Below, piece by piece: positions 54,849 through 62,713 of a stretch of 64,000 bases of DNA. Position 1 is the first letter of the stretch. Every line of letters starts with the position of its first letter. A model generated the notes under the pieces. That model was not told the origin of the DNA. It saw nothing but the letters and a program-made list of their open reading frames with translations, and did not search any database. The stretch spans positions 372,001 through 436,000 of the forward strand of contig CAWATY010000023.1 in the NCBI GenBank assembly GCA_963785115.1. Direction: 5' to 3'. Both the position numbers and the translations under genes were made by a program. This DNA is from JACCWP01 sp963785115. GTDB lineage: Bacteria > Actinomycetota > Actinomycetes > Propionibacteriales > Nocardioidaceae.

Positions 54849-56600
54849 TCAGGGACTGCTGCGCCAGCTCCGTGCGAGGAACGACTCGGTGCGCCAGCTG
54901 CGCGCCTCCCAGGAGGCCGCCCTCCAGCTGCGCGCCTCCCAGGTACCGTACCGCCAGCTGCGTGCCAGCCAGGAGTCATCGCGCCAGCTGCGCGCCTGCC
55001 AGTACGCCTCGGACCAGGTGTGGTCCTCCCAGGCGACGCCTGACCAGGATGTCCCTGTCCAGTCGATCGCGGACCAGCCGGCCGTGCTCCAGGAGCTGCC
55101 GGTCCACGCCCGTCCGGCCCATGTGCCGCCGGTCCACGCCCGTCCCGCGGCCGAGGCCTGCGCCCACTCCACCGGCTGCCAGGTCTCGCCCAGCGCATCG
55201 GTCTCGCCGCTGAGCTCGACACCCGTGGTCGGGTCGAACACGTGCTCGCCGCCGCGGGAAGCCTCCAGGGAGCCGAGACCGGTCGAGGTCGGCCACGTCT
55301 GTCGCGACAGCAGGGTCGAGAGCACCGACGTGTGCAGGGCGCCCTCGACGTCGAGAACTCCGGTGCCCATGGCCGGCTGCGACACCTTGAGCTTGTCGGC
55401 CGAGCTGCGCAGCAGCGCCTTGACCTGGTCGGGAGTCAGGTACGGACGGTCGTCCAGCAGCAGGGCGACAGCACCTGCCACCACGGCCGTGGACTGCGAC
55501 GTGCCGCTGCCGCGGAAGTAGCGGTGGGCGAGCTCGTCCTCGATGAGGCCCTCGGGGTGCAGGTCGTCGATGTACGAGCCGGGGACGCGCAGCGACACCA
55601 CGGACTTGCCGGGGGCCACCAGGTCCGGCCGGCGGCTCGCGTTGCCGCCGTTGGAGAAGTCGGCAACCGTGTCGTCGCTGAGCGACTTCGTGCCGAGGTG
55701 GTCGACGGAGCCCACGGCAATGACGTAGGGGTCGGCAGCGGGCATCAGCAGCGAGGGCGACGAGATGCCGTCGTTGCCTGCCGCCGCAACGACGACGATG
55801 CCGCTGCGCCAGGCATTCTCGACCGCGTGTGCCAGCGGGTCGACCGAGGCGGGCTGCGTCGAGGTGGTCCCGTAGGCGAGGCTGATGACGCGCACGTTCA
55901 TGCCGTTGTCGTTACGGTGCTGGACGACCCAGTCGATCGCGGCGATCACCTGCGAGACGTCGGCGCCACCGTCGCCGGTCGCCACCTTCATGTTGAGGAT
56001 CTGTGCGCCGGGAGCAACGCCGGCGAACACGTCGTCGTCAGGCTTGTCAGGTCGGAAACCGGGGTCGCGGCCGGCGATGATCCCGGCCATGTGGGTGCCG
56101 TGACCGAAACCGTCGAGGTAGCGGGTGCCGCTGCGCTGGCTCTCGTAGGAGAGGTCCGGTCCGTTGACGACCTGGCCCTGGTCGAGGCCGGGCACGGGAG
56201 TGACGCCGGTGTCGATGACGGCGACGGTGACCCCTGCGCCGGTCACCCGGTGGTGCCAGGCGTGCTGCGCGCCGATGCGGTCGGTCAGCGAGTACAGAGA
56301 CCCGAGGTCCTTCTTGGCCTCCCAGGTCCCGGTGAGCTCGGCTGCCTCGTCGCCCTCGCCGGTCTCGTCGTCGCCCCAGTCGGTGTCGAGGGTCTCCGGG
56401 TCGCCGCCGAGCAGGGTGCCCAGCAGGCCGTCGGAGCCGGACGACCCGTGGCCGGACGACGAACCGTCGCCGTTCTTCGCCATCGCCGAGGGAGCCATTG
56501 CGAGACCGCTGACGGCCATCATGCCCGTCAGTAGCGTGGTTACAAGAGTCCGGCGGATGCGCGACCTGACAACCGGCCCGGCACCAGAGGTGTCAGCCAT
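54849..56600 (-). CDS. Secreted subtilisin-like serine protease (S8) with tryptophan-pentad tail
   Basis: The 583-residue protein has an N-terminal signal (RIRRTLVTTLLTGMMAVSGLA) and a Gly/Ser/Asp-rich prosegment. Its S8 domain has the catalytic Asp 130 (VAVIDTGV), His 167 (GHGTHMAG), oxyanion Asn 276 (AAGND) and Ser 368 (GTSQSTAVVAGA). From about residue 472 to the end, Trp occurs at almost every fifth position: 20 Trp in 112 residues, in a repeated small-Trp-x-x-x unit, with one Phe substitution and one Ala. I know no named domain with this exact pattern. It may fold as a repeat solenoid or bind the cell envelope. The membrane cyclic di-GMP gene follows. Confidence 0.9.
   Translation of the reverse strand: MADTSGAGPVVRSRIRRTLVTTLLTGMMAVSGLAMAPSAMAKNGDGSSSGHGSSGSDGLLGTLLGGDPETLDTDWGDDETGEGDEAAELTGTWEAKKDLGSLYSLTDRIGAQHAWHHRVTGAGVTVAVIDTGVTPVPGLDQGQVVNGPDLSYESQRSGTRYLDGFGHGTHMAGIIAGRDPGFRPDKPDDDVFAGVAPGAQILNMKVATGDGGADVSQVIAAIDWVVQHRNDNGMNVRVISLAYGTTSTQPASVDPLAHAVENAWRSGIVVVAAAGNDGISSPSLLMPAADPYVIAVGSVDHLGTKSLSDDTVADFSNGGNASRRPDLVAPGKSVVSLRVPGSYIDDLHPEGLIEDELAHRYFRGSGTSQSTAVVAGAVALLLDDRPYLTPDQVKALLRSSADKLKVSQPAMGTGVLDVEGALHTSVLSTLLSRQTWPTSTGLGSLEASRGGEHVFDPTTGVELSGETDALGETWQPVEWAQASAAGRAWTGGTWAGRAWTGSSWSTAGWSAIDWTGTSWSGVAWEDHTWSEAYWQARSWRDDSWLARSWRYGTWEARSWRAASWEARSWRTESFLARSWRSSP
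54852..55187. repeat. 15-base-period repeat encoding the Trp-pentad tail
   Basis: On the + strand CCA (Trp codon in complement) recurs with a 15-base period. Toward the gene's 3' end the repeat is a 30-base pair of units (cagctgcgcgcctcccag-like, 54880-55010). The units are least diverged at the very C-terminus and more varied further in, implying growth by duplication at the end. Confidence 0.8.
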
Positions 56601-56738
56601 GCCGTGAGAGTGACACGGGGACCCGATCGGGCGCCTTCCTCAGGCGAGCGGATCATCCGTTCGGTCAGCCAGTGCTGTCCCCCAGGTCAGCATCGGCTCG
56701 AAATGGGTGGCATCCCGTGACCCCTGGCGGACCCGGGC

Positions 56739-57479
56739 CTATGCCACTGGCACGTTCTCGTAGGTGTTGCCCGCGGTGTCCTTGCCCCGGGCCAGCCAGA
56801 TCTTCCACCCGGCGTTCTGCTGAACCGGCAGCACGCGCACCGATGCCGGGAAGTAGCGCATCGTGTATCCGGTGCGACGCACCGGGCTGGTGTTGGGCTT
56901 GGCGCCGTGCATGATCCGCCCGTCGTGCAGCGAGAACTCCCCGCGCTGGAGCTCGAAGTCGACCGCCTTGTCCTCGTCGACGTCGACGATCTCTGCGTGG
57001 AAGGTCTGGACCGTCTTGTCGGTCGGGCGGTAGTCGGAGAAACCGTTGTGGTGAGTGCCGGGGATGACCCGCATGCAGCCGTTCTCACGGGTACTCGGGT
57101 TCTCCAGCGCCAGCCACACCGTCACGATGTGGTCGTAGGCACTGAGCCGCCCGTTCCAGAACGCCGAGTCCTCGTGCCAGGGCGTTGCCCGCCCGGTGAA
57201 CGGGTCCTTGGAGATGAAGTGGCTGGTCCACAAGGCGATGTCCGGCCCCACCAGCGGCTCGACCAGGTCGAGGGCCTCGTCGCCCAGCAGGAAGTCCAGC
57301 AGCCGTCGGTCGCGGAAGTGCGGGGTGTCCAGCTCGTCGGACAGCTTGTCACCCTTGTCGGCAAGGTGTTCGTTGAAGATCGCCTCGAGCTCGGCGAGCT
57401 TGTCGGGCGCGTACAGCTGCTTGCCCGGCAGCAGGTAGCCGTCGGTGCGGAACCTCTCGACGTCGGCGGCGGTGAGCAT
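56739..57479 (-). CDS. Phytanoyl-CoA dioxygenase (PhyH) family oxygenase
   Basis: The 246-residue protein is an Fe(II)/2-oxoglutarate dioxygenase of the PhyH family. The metal triad is the HxD in TPWHEDSAFW (about residue 100) and the distal His in IMHGAKPN (about 188); an Arg after it (SPVRRTGYTMRYFP) would bind 2-oxoglutarate. Such enzymes hydroxylate lipids, halogenate or modify small molecules; the substrate is not evident. It sits between the protease and the sugar-oxidoreductase cluster on the same strand, 139 bases from the latter. Confidence 0.88.
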   Translation of the reverse strand: MLTAADVERFRTDGYLLPGKQLYAPDKLAELEAIFNEHLADKGDKLSDELDTPHFRDRRLLDFLLGDEALDLVEPLVGPDIALWTSHFISKDPFTGRATPWHEDSAFWNGRLSAYDHIVTVWLALENPSTRENGCMRVIPGTHHNGFSDYRPTDKTVQTFHAEIVDVDEDKAVDFELQRGEFSLHDGRIMHGAKPNTSPVRRTGYTMRYFPASVRVLPVQQNAGWKIWLARGKDTAGNTYENVPVA

Positions 57480-57618
57480 CAGCGGGTCTCCCGGTTCTGG
57501 TGGTGCCGTTCGGCACGGCGTTGCTGGACGTCCACGACCCTAGGTTCGCGGACGGGTGTGCCGCCGCTCCGTGCTTCGGCGACGCTCGACGGATGTTCGG
57601 ACGAGACTCGGGTCATGG

Positions 57619-58692
57619 TCAGGCGCCGTTCTTGCCCAGCGCCCGGACCAGCTCGGCGAACAGGTCGAGGTCCTCGACGAAGTCCTCGGGGCTGGTCTTG
57701 GGCGAGACCCCGGTCGTGGCGACCTCGTGGAAGTACTCCAGCTCGTGGGTGTACGGGTCCTTCAGGTGCGGTCGCGTGACGGTGCGCCGGAACGCGTCAC
57801 CGTCGGTCTCCTCCACGACCAGGGTCGTGGGGAAGTGCCGCACATAGGGGGTGTCGTACTGCACCTTGAGCGACCGGGAGTCGCCGAAGACCTCGAGGTG
57901 GGCATCGAAGCGCAGCTGGTCGTCGACACCGGTCTCGTACGCGACCACGAAGTCGTCGTAGTCGAGCAGTGCGGCGATGTAGCCGCCACCTCGCCACTGC
58001 CGCGCCGCGGCCACTCCGGTCGGGCGGCCCAGCAGCTCCCGCATGGCCGACAGGTCGTGGCTGCCCAGCCCGCACAGCAACCGGTACGCGCCCGCCAGCT
58101 CGTCGGGGACGTCGCCCACGGCGTCGGTGACCAGGGCCCGGCCCCGGGCCCAGCGCTGCTCCATCAGCTCGCGCGGGATGTCGTCCGGACGCAGCACGTG
58201 GGCGGTCTGGTCGATGATCAGCCGGTTGCGGCCGATGACGTCGTGCACCCGGGCGAAGTTGATTCGGCCGAGCGACGGCATCAGGTCGACGGCCTCGACG
58301 AAGGCCGGGGCGAACCGCCGCATGTAGCCGACCATCACGGTCAGCCCGGTGCGGTCGCGGCACGCGACGATGTCCTCGGCCTCCCGCGGGCTCAGGCACA
58401 TGGGCTTCTCCACCAGCACGTGCAGGCCGTGCTCGAGCGCGGTCGTGACGCACTCGGCGTGGTACTCGTCGCTGTTCAGCACGAGCACCGCGTCGAGGTC
58501 GCCGGCGGCGAGCATCTCCTCGGCCGTGGCGTAGCACGCCGGGATGCCGTACCGCCGGCCCACCTGCTCGCGCAGCATCGGGGAGATGTCGCAGCCGGCG
58601 CGCACCTCGAACAGGTGCGGCAAGGACTGCAGCACGGGCAGGTGGACGACCTGGGCGACCTCGCCCAGGCCGATGAGGCCGACTCGCAGCAC
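57619..58692 (-). CDS. Gfo/Idh/MocA family oxidoreductase (third of four)
   Basis: The 357-residue enzyme begins VLRVGLIGLGEVAQVVHLPVL with a GxGxxx-type Rossmann fold, has the EKP motif in HVLVEKPMCLSP (about residue 95) and a C-terminal domain with a GSHDLSAMRELLG His region. GTG 58692 is chosen because gggag lies eight bases upstream; a TTG at 58713 is in frame but overlaps that site. It follows the isomerase gene by 30 bases in one leftward operon. It probably oxidises a sugar or glycoside. Confidence 0.87.
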   Translation of the reverse strand: MLRVGLIGLGEVAQVVHLPVLQSLPHLFEVRAGCDISPMLREQVGRRYGIPACYATAEEMLAAGDLDAVLVLNSDEYHAECVTTALEHGLHVLVEKPMCLSPREAEDIVACRDRTGLTVMVGYMRRFAPAFVEAVDLMPSLGRINFARVHDVIGRNRLIIDQTAHVLRPDDIPRELMEQRWARGRALVTDAVGDVPDELAGAYRLLCGLGSHDLSAMRELLGRPTGVAAARQWRGGGYIAALLDYDDFVVAYETGVDDQLRFDAHLEVFGDSRSLKVQYDTPYVRHFPTTLVVEETDGDAFRRTVTRPHLKDPYTHELEYFHEVATTGVSPKTSPEDFVEDLDLFAELVRALGKNGA

Positions 58693-58722
58693 GAGGTCAG
58701 CTCCCTTCGTCAAACGGTCGGC

Positions 58723-59730
58723 TCAGCCGCCGGAGGAGAACGCCGCGTCGAACGACGCGGCGGGTGGCTCGATCTGGGTCAGCTGCCGGATGAAGGCCAG
58801 TGCGTCGGGAGCACCGAACGAGCGGTCCATCCCGGCGTCCTCCCACTCCACGCTGATCGGCCCGGAGTAGCCGATCGAGTTGAGCATCCGGAAGACCGGC
58901 TCCCAGGGGACGTCACCGTGGCCGGTGGACACGAAGTCCCATCCCCGCCGTGGGTCGCCCCAGGCCAGGTGCGATCCCAGCCGGCCGTTGCGGCCGTTCA
59001 GCTGCTTGGTCGACTCCTTGCAGTCGACGTGGTAGATCCGGTCGCGGAAGTCCCAGAGGAACCCCACCGGGTCGAGGTCCTGCCAGACGAAGTGGCTCGG
59101 GTCGAAGTTGAGACCGAACGCCTCGCGGTGCCCGATGGCCTCCATCGTGCGCACCGTCGTCCAGTAGTCGTAGGCGATCTCGCTGGGGTGCACCTCGTGC
59201 GCGAATCGCACGCCCACCTCGTCGAAGACGTCGAGGATGGGGTTCCACCGCTCGGCGAAGTCGGCATAGCCGCGCTCGAGCATCTCCGGCGGCACCGGTG
59301 GGAACATCGCCACGGTGTGCCAGATCGATGACCCGGTGAAGCCGATCACGGTGTCGACGCCGAGCTTGGCGGCAGCCCGCGCGGTGTCCTTGATCTCCTG
59401 CGCGGCCCGCTGGCGCACGCCTTCGGCGTCGCCGTCGCCCCAGATCCGGGGCGGCAGGATCCCCTGGTGCCGCTCGTCGATCGGGTGGTCGCACACCGCC
59501 TGACCGGTGAGGTGGCAGGAGATCGCGAAGACCTGCAACCCGTGCCGGTCGAGGATCTCGCGACGGCCGGCGACGTACGCGTCGTCCTGCATCGCCTTGT
59601 CGACCTCGAAGTGGTCGCCCCAGCAGCAGATCTCCAGTCCGTCGTAGCCCCACTCGGCGGCCTGACGGCACATCTCCTCGAAGGGCAGGTCGGCGAACTG
59701 GCCGGTGAACAGCGTGACGGGTCGTGGCAC
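58723..59730 (-). CDS. Sugar phosphate isomerase/epimerase (AP endonuclease 2-type TIM barrel)
   Basis: The 335-residue TIM-barrel protein belongs to the xylose isomerase-like/AP2 family. Metal-ligand segments are seen in YDGLEICCWGDHF, DTVIGFTGSSIWH, RFAHEVHPSEI (Glu, His), NFDPSHFVWQ (Asp, His), HVDCKES and ISVEWEDAGMD (Glu). Members epimerise or isomerise sugars or cleave 3-keto-glycosides by beta-elimination, often beside Gfo/Idh/MocA enzymes as here. GTG 59730 is preceded by a strong purine-rich site (gaggagag). It is 16 bases from the next oxidoreductase gene. Confidence 0.9.
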   Translation of the reverse strand: MPRPVTLFTGQFADLPFEEMCRQAAEWGYDGLEICCWGDHFEVDKAMQDDAYVAGRREILDRHGLQVFAISCHLTGQAVCDHPIDERHQGILPPRIWGDGDAEGVRQRAAQEIKDTARAAAKLGVDTVIGFTGSSIWHTVAMFPPVPPEMLERGYADFAERWNPILDVFDEVGVRFAHEVHPSEIAYDYWTTVRTMEAIGHREAFGLNFDPSHFVWQDLDPVGFLWDFRDRIYHVDCKESTKQLNGRNGRLGSHLAWGDPRRGWDFVSTGHGDVPWEPVFRMLNSIGYSGPISVEWEDAGMDRSFGAPDALAFIRQLTQIEPPAASFDAAFSSGG

Positions 59731-59746
59731 CTGGCTCTCCTCTCTC

Positions 59747-60946
59747 TCAACCGGTCTCGACGGTGGTCCAGCGCGAGTCGTCGGCCGCCGAGCGCTCGAC
59801 CGCGTCGAGCACTCGCTGCACCGCCAGCCCGTCGGCGAACGACGGTGAGGGATCGCGCCCCTCGGCGACGTCGCGGACGAAGTCGGCCACCTCGTGCACG
59901 AACGTGTGCTCGTAGCCGAGCCCGTGGCCGGGTGGCCACCACGCCGCAAGGTAGGGGTGCTCGGCCTCGGTGACCAGCACCCGGCGAAAACCCGCCTCGG
60001 TGGCAGGCACCGTGCCGTCGTAGACGGACAGCTCGTTCATCGACTCGAAGTCGAACGCGATGCTTCCCCGCGAGCCGTTGATCTCCAGCCGCATCGCATT
60101 CTTTCGGCCGGTCGCGAACCGGGTGGCCTCGAAGACGGCGAGGGCGCCGCCGTCGGTGCGGCCCAGGAAGGCCGTGGCGTCGTCGACCGTCACCTCGCCG
60201 GTCTCGGCGGCACTGCTGCTGGCCGCGAGCCCGGACGACGCGTCGGGCAGCGGGCGGCGGCGGACGAACGTCTCCATGGTGGCCGAGACGCCCACCAGCC
60301 GGTGACCGGTGACGAAGCGCGCGAGATCGATGACATGGGCACCGATGTCGCCGAGGGCGCCGGACCCGGCCAGCTCTTTCTGCAGCCGCCACACCAGCGG
60401 GAACTCGGGGTCGACGATCCAGTCCTGCAGGTATTGGGCCCGGATGTGGCGCACCTCGCCCACCCGGCCGAGGTCGACCAGCTGCCGGGCGTACGCGAGC
60501 GCGGGGACCCGCCGGTAGTTGAAGCCCACCATCGAGCGCACTCCCCGCCCGGCCGCCTCGGTGGCCGCCGCAGTCATCTGCTCGGCCTGCACGACGCTGT
60601 TGGCCAGGGGCTTCTCGCAGACCACGTGCTTGCCGGCGGCCAGCGCCGCCAGCGCGATCTCGGCGTGGGTGTCACCGGGGGTGCAGATGTCGACGATGTC
60701 GATGTCGTCGCGGACCACCGCCTCCCGCCAGTCGGCGCAGCTGTCCGCCCAGCCCAGCCGGCGCGCCGTGGCGGCGACCTTCGCCCGGTCCCGGCCACAG
60801 ACCAGACGCATGTCGATGTCGCGGGGCAGGTCGAACACCCGCGGGGCCTGTCGCCAGGCCACCGAGTGCGCCGCTCCCATGAAGGCGTAGCCGATCATCG
60901 CCACCCGGAGGGGGCCGTCTCCCGCCGCCTGCCCGGCCTCCACCAC
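59747..60946 (-). CDS. Gfo/Idh/MocA family oxidoreductase (fourth of four)
   Basis: The 399-residue protein has the nucleotide fold LRVAMIGYAFMGAAHSVAW, EKP motif HVVCEKPLANSV (about residue 105) and the GDIGAHVIDLARFV region bearing the likely catalytic His. Start GTG 60946 has an AGAGGAGG site eight bases upstream. A LacI-type palindrome (60968-60980) lies just before that ribosome site, so this is the first gene of a LacI-controlled leftward operon with the isomerase and the third oxidoreductase. Confidence 0.88.
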   Translation of the reverse strand: MVEAGQAAGDGPLRVAMIGYAFMGAAHSVAWRQAPRVFDLPRDIDMRLVCGRDRAKVAATARRLGWADSCADWREAVVRDDIDIVDICTPGDTHAEIALAALAAGKHVVCEKPLANSVVQAEQMTAAATEAAGRGVRSMVGFNYRRVPALAYARQLVDLGRVGEVRHIRAQYLQDWIVDPEFPLVWRLQKELAGSGALGDIGAHVIDLARFVTGHRLVGVSATMETFVRRRPLPDASSGLAASSSAAETGEVTVDDATAFLGRTDGGALAVFEATRFATGRKNAMRLEINGSRGSIAFDFESMNELSVYDGTVPATEAGFRRVLVTEAEHPYLAAWWPPGHGLGYEHTFVHEVADFVRDVAEGRDPSPSFADGLAVQRVLDAVERSAADDSRWTTVETG

Positions 60947-60967
60947 GGTTGCCGCCTCCTCTGCTGC

Positions 60968-60980
60968 GCAATCGTTTTGC
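60968..60980. promoter_or_regulatory. LacI-type operator, copy c
   Basis: GCAATCGTTTTGC on the + strand (complement GCAAAACGATTGC). It lies 22 to 34 bases upstream of the GTG of the fourth oxidoreductase and shares the AAAACGATT core with copy a, though its palindrome is off by one base. Confidence 0.55.
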
Positions 60981-61046
60981 ACGCCGCGCCACGACCGTAG
61001 AGCAGGACGCGGCACCGCGACAAGCAATCGCGCCGAAAGCGCCCGA

Positions 61047-61973
61047 TCACAGGGTGCCGAGGCGCTCCAGGAACAGCGCCCGGAACGCGTCGGCCTCGAC
61101 CGCGGTGCCGATCGCGCAGTTGGCCGGCGGCGGGTCGGCGCCGGTCAGCAGGTCGGCCACCGTCACGCCCCGGGCCACCCGTCCGGCCGTCTCGACCGCG
61201 ACGTGCGCCGGGGCCCAGGTCACCAGGTCGGGCCGGGTCACGACGGCGACCGCGAGCGGGTCGTGCAGCGCGCAGCTGTCCTGCTCGAGCGGGTCGCCGG
61301 GATTGGCCGCGCCGTGGTGGTCGATCCAGGACAGGGCGCTCTCCCCGGCGAACGCCGCGAAGTCGCGCCCGGACGCGCACATGGCCCGCGCGTCGTCGCG
61401 GGTGAGCCGCACCTGACGCGTCACGTCCAGGCCCACCAGGCGCAGCGGCGCACCGCTCGCGAACACCACAGCGGCCGCGCCGGGGTCGCACCAGATGTTG
61501 TACTCACCCGGCATCGCCAGCCGGTTGGTGTGCTCGAGGTACACACCGCCCATGGCGACGATCTCGCGGACGTCGCGGGCGAGGGCCGGCTCCAGCAGCA
61601 GCGCCAGCGCCACGTTGGTCAGCGGCCCGATGGCCACCAGCGTGATATCGCCCGGCGCCGCCGTCACCGCCTCCACGATCGCCGGGGCGGCGTACGGGTC
61701 GCGCCTGCTGTCGGCCCGACCGGACCCGCCGCGCAGGGACAGCGCCGCCCCGCCGACGACGGGGACCTCGGGCCTTCCGAGCCGCTCGAGCAGCTCCCGG
61801 GTGAGCCGGGTGCAGGTGTCGACGTCGGCGTTGCCACCCACCGTCGTCACCAGCTCGAGGGTGATCTCGGGGTCGGCCAGGGCCAGAGCCAGGGCGAACC
61901 CGTCGTCGATGTCCGAGCCCGGGTTGCCCATGCCGAGGTCGGTGTCGAGGACGACCCGTCGGGTCCCGCTCAC
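61047..61973 (-). CDS. Nucleoside hydrolase (inosine/uridine-preferring family)
   Basis: The 308-residue enzyme has the N-terminal calcium-binding motif DTDLGMGNPGSDIDDGFAL (DxDxxxDD-like, about residues 10-28), ITLVAIGPLTNVALAL, VAMGGVYLEHTNRLAMPGEYNIWCDPGAA and a late DPLAVAV Asp. It hydrolyses the N-glycosidic bond of ribonucleosides, or in some members other ribosides. A four-residue insertion in the first motif relative to the usual DTDPGxDD is visible. It lies 16 bases downstream of the ThuA gene in the same operon, so the true substrate may be a plant glycoside rather than a nucleoside. Confidence 0.88.
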   Translation of the reverse strand: MSGTRRVVLDTDLGMGNPGSDIDDGFALALALADPEITLELVTTVGGNADVDTCTRLTRELLERLGRPEVPVVGGAALSLRGGSGRADSRRDPYAAPAIVEAVTAAPGDITLVAIGPLTNVALALLLEPALARDVREIVAMGGVYLEHTNRLAMPGEYNIWCDPGAAAVVFASGAPLRLVGLDVTRQVRLTRDDARAMCASGRDFAAFAGESALSWIDHHGAANPGDPLEQDSCALHDPLAVAVVTRPDLVTWAPAHVAVETAGRVARGVTVADLLTGADPPPANCAIGTAVEADAFRALFLERLGTL

Positions 61974-61989
61974 GGCCGGCCCGGGAGGC

Positions 61990-62658
61990 TCAGCGGGCGG
62001 CCCACAACAGCCCCCGCTCGGTCAGCGCGCGGACCGGTGGCACGTCGAGGTCGGTCGGGAAGTGCCCGATCGTCGAGACGAAGACCCGACCCTTGCCCCA
62101 CCCCCGCGTCCAGACCGCCGGCGCGACCACCTCCTGCTGCCAGGGCGTCTGCGTGCCCGGGGTGAACCGCGAGATGGCCAGCACGTCGTTCAGCCCGTCG
62201 GCGAGGCTCCAGTACTGCTCGGTGTGCTGCTGCCACTTCGGGGCGATCCCCTGCACGATCGGGTGGTCGGCCCGCTCGGGCACCACCTCGATCTCGTGGT
62301 CGCGAATGCCCTCGGGGTGGGTGGCGAACTGGCCACCCGTCAGCTGCAGGTACTCCGGCGAGAACCGGAAGGAGTCGACGATCCCGCCGTGCCACCCGGC
62401 GAGCCCGGTGCCGGCCGCCACCGCGGCCGACAGCCGGGCCACCCGGTCGTCGGTGATCTCACCCTGGGTCCAGCACTGGAGCACGAGGTCGCTGCCGCCG
62501 AGCAGGTCATCGTCGTCGTACGCGTCGAGCTCCTCGCGCACGACGACGTCGAAGCCGTGCTCCTCCAGGAACGGGATGAACCGCTCGGTCGCCTCGACGG
62601 GCGAGTGACCCTCCCAGCCCCCACGGACCACGAGCGCCTGCCGACTGCCCTGCTGCAC
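61990..62658 (-). CDS. ThuA-domain protein (glutamine amidotransferase-like fold)
   Basis: The 222-residue protein matches ThuA: ALVVRGGWEGHSP, DLVLQCWTQGEI, GTGLAGWHGGIVDSFR, LTGGQFATHPEG, and a late TRGWGKGRVFVSTIGHFP. ThuA with ThuB (a Gfo/Idh/MocA protein) acts in trehalose use via 3-keto-sugars in rhizobia, so the neighbouring oxidoreductases support a similar role. GTG 62658 is preceded by gaggag. It follows the xylanase gene by 55 bases and precedes the nucleoside hydrolase by 16. Confidence 0.9.
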   Translation of the reverse strand: MQQGSRQALVVRGGWEGHSPVEATERFIPFLEEHGFDVVVREELDAYDDDDLLGGSDLVLQCWTQGEITDDRVARLSAAVAAGTGLAGWHGGIVDSFRFSPEYLQLTGGQFATHPEGIRDHEIEVVPERADHPIVQGIAPKWQQHTEQYWSLADGLNDVLAISRFTPGTQTPWQQEVVAPAVWTRGWGKGRVFVSTIGHFPTDLDVPPVRALTERGLLWAAR

Positions 62659-62713
62659 GGTGTCTCCTCGTCGTGTCACGACCGGACCGGGCGGGCCGGA
62701 CGAACTGCAGGGC

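Noticed and set aside
54785..55521. Rightward frame with QLRASQ-like repeats opposite the subtilisin
   Set aside because: It is the complement of the Trp-pentad repeat; the protease frame has a full catalytic domain and signal peptide.
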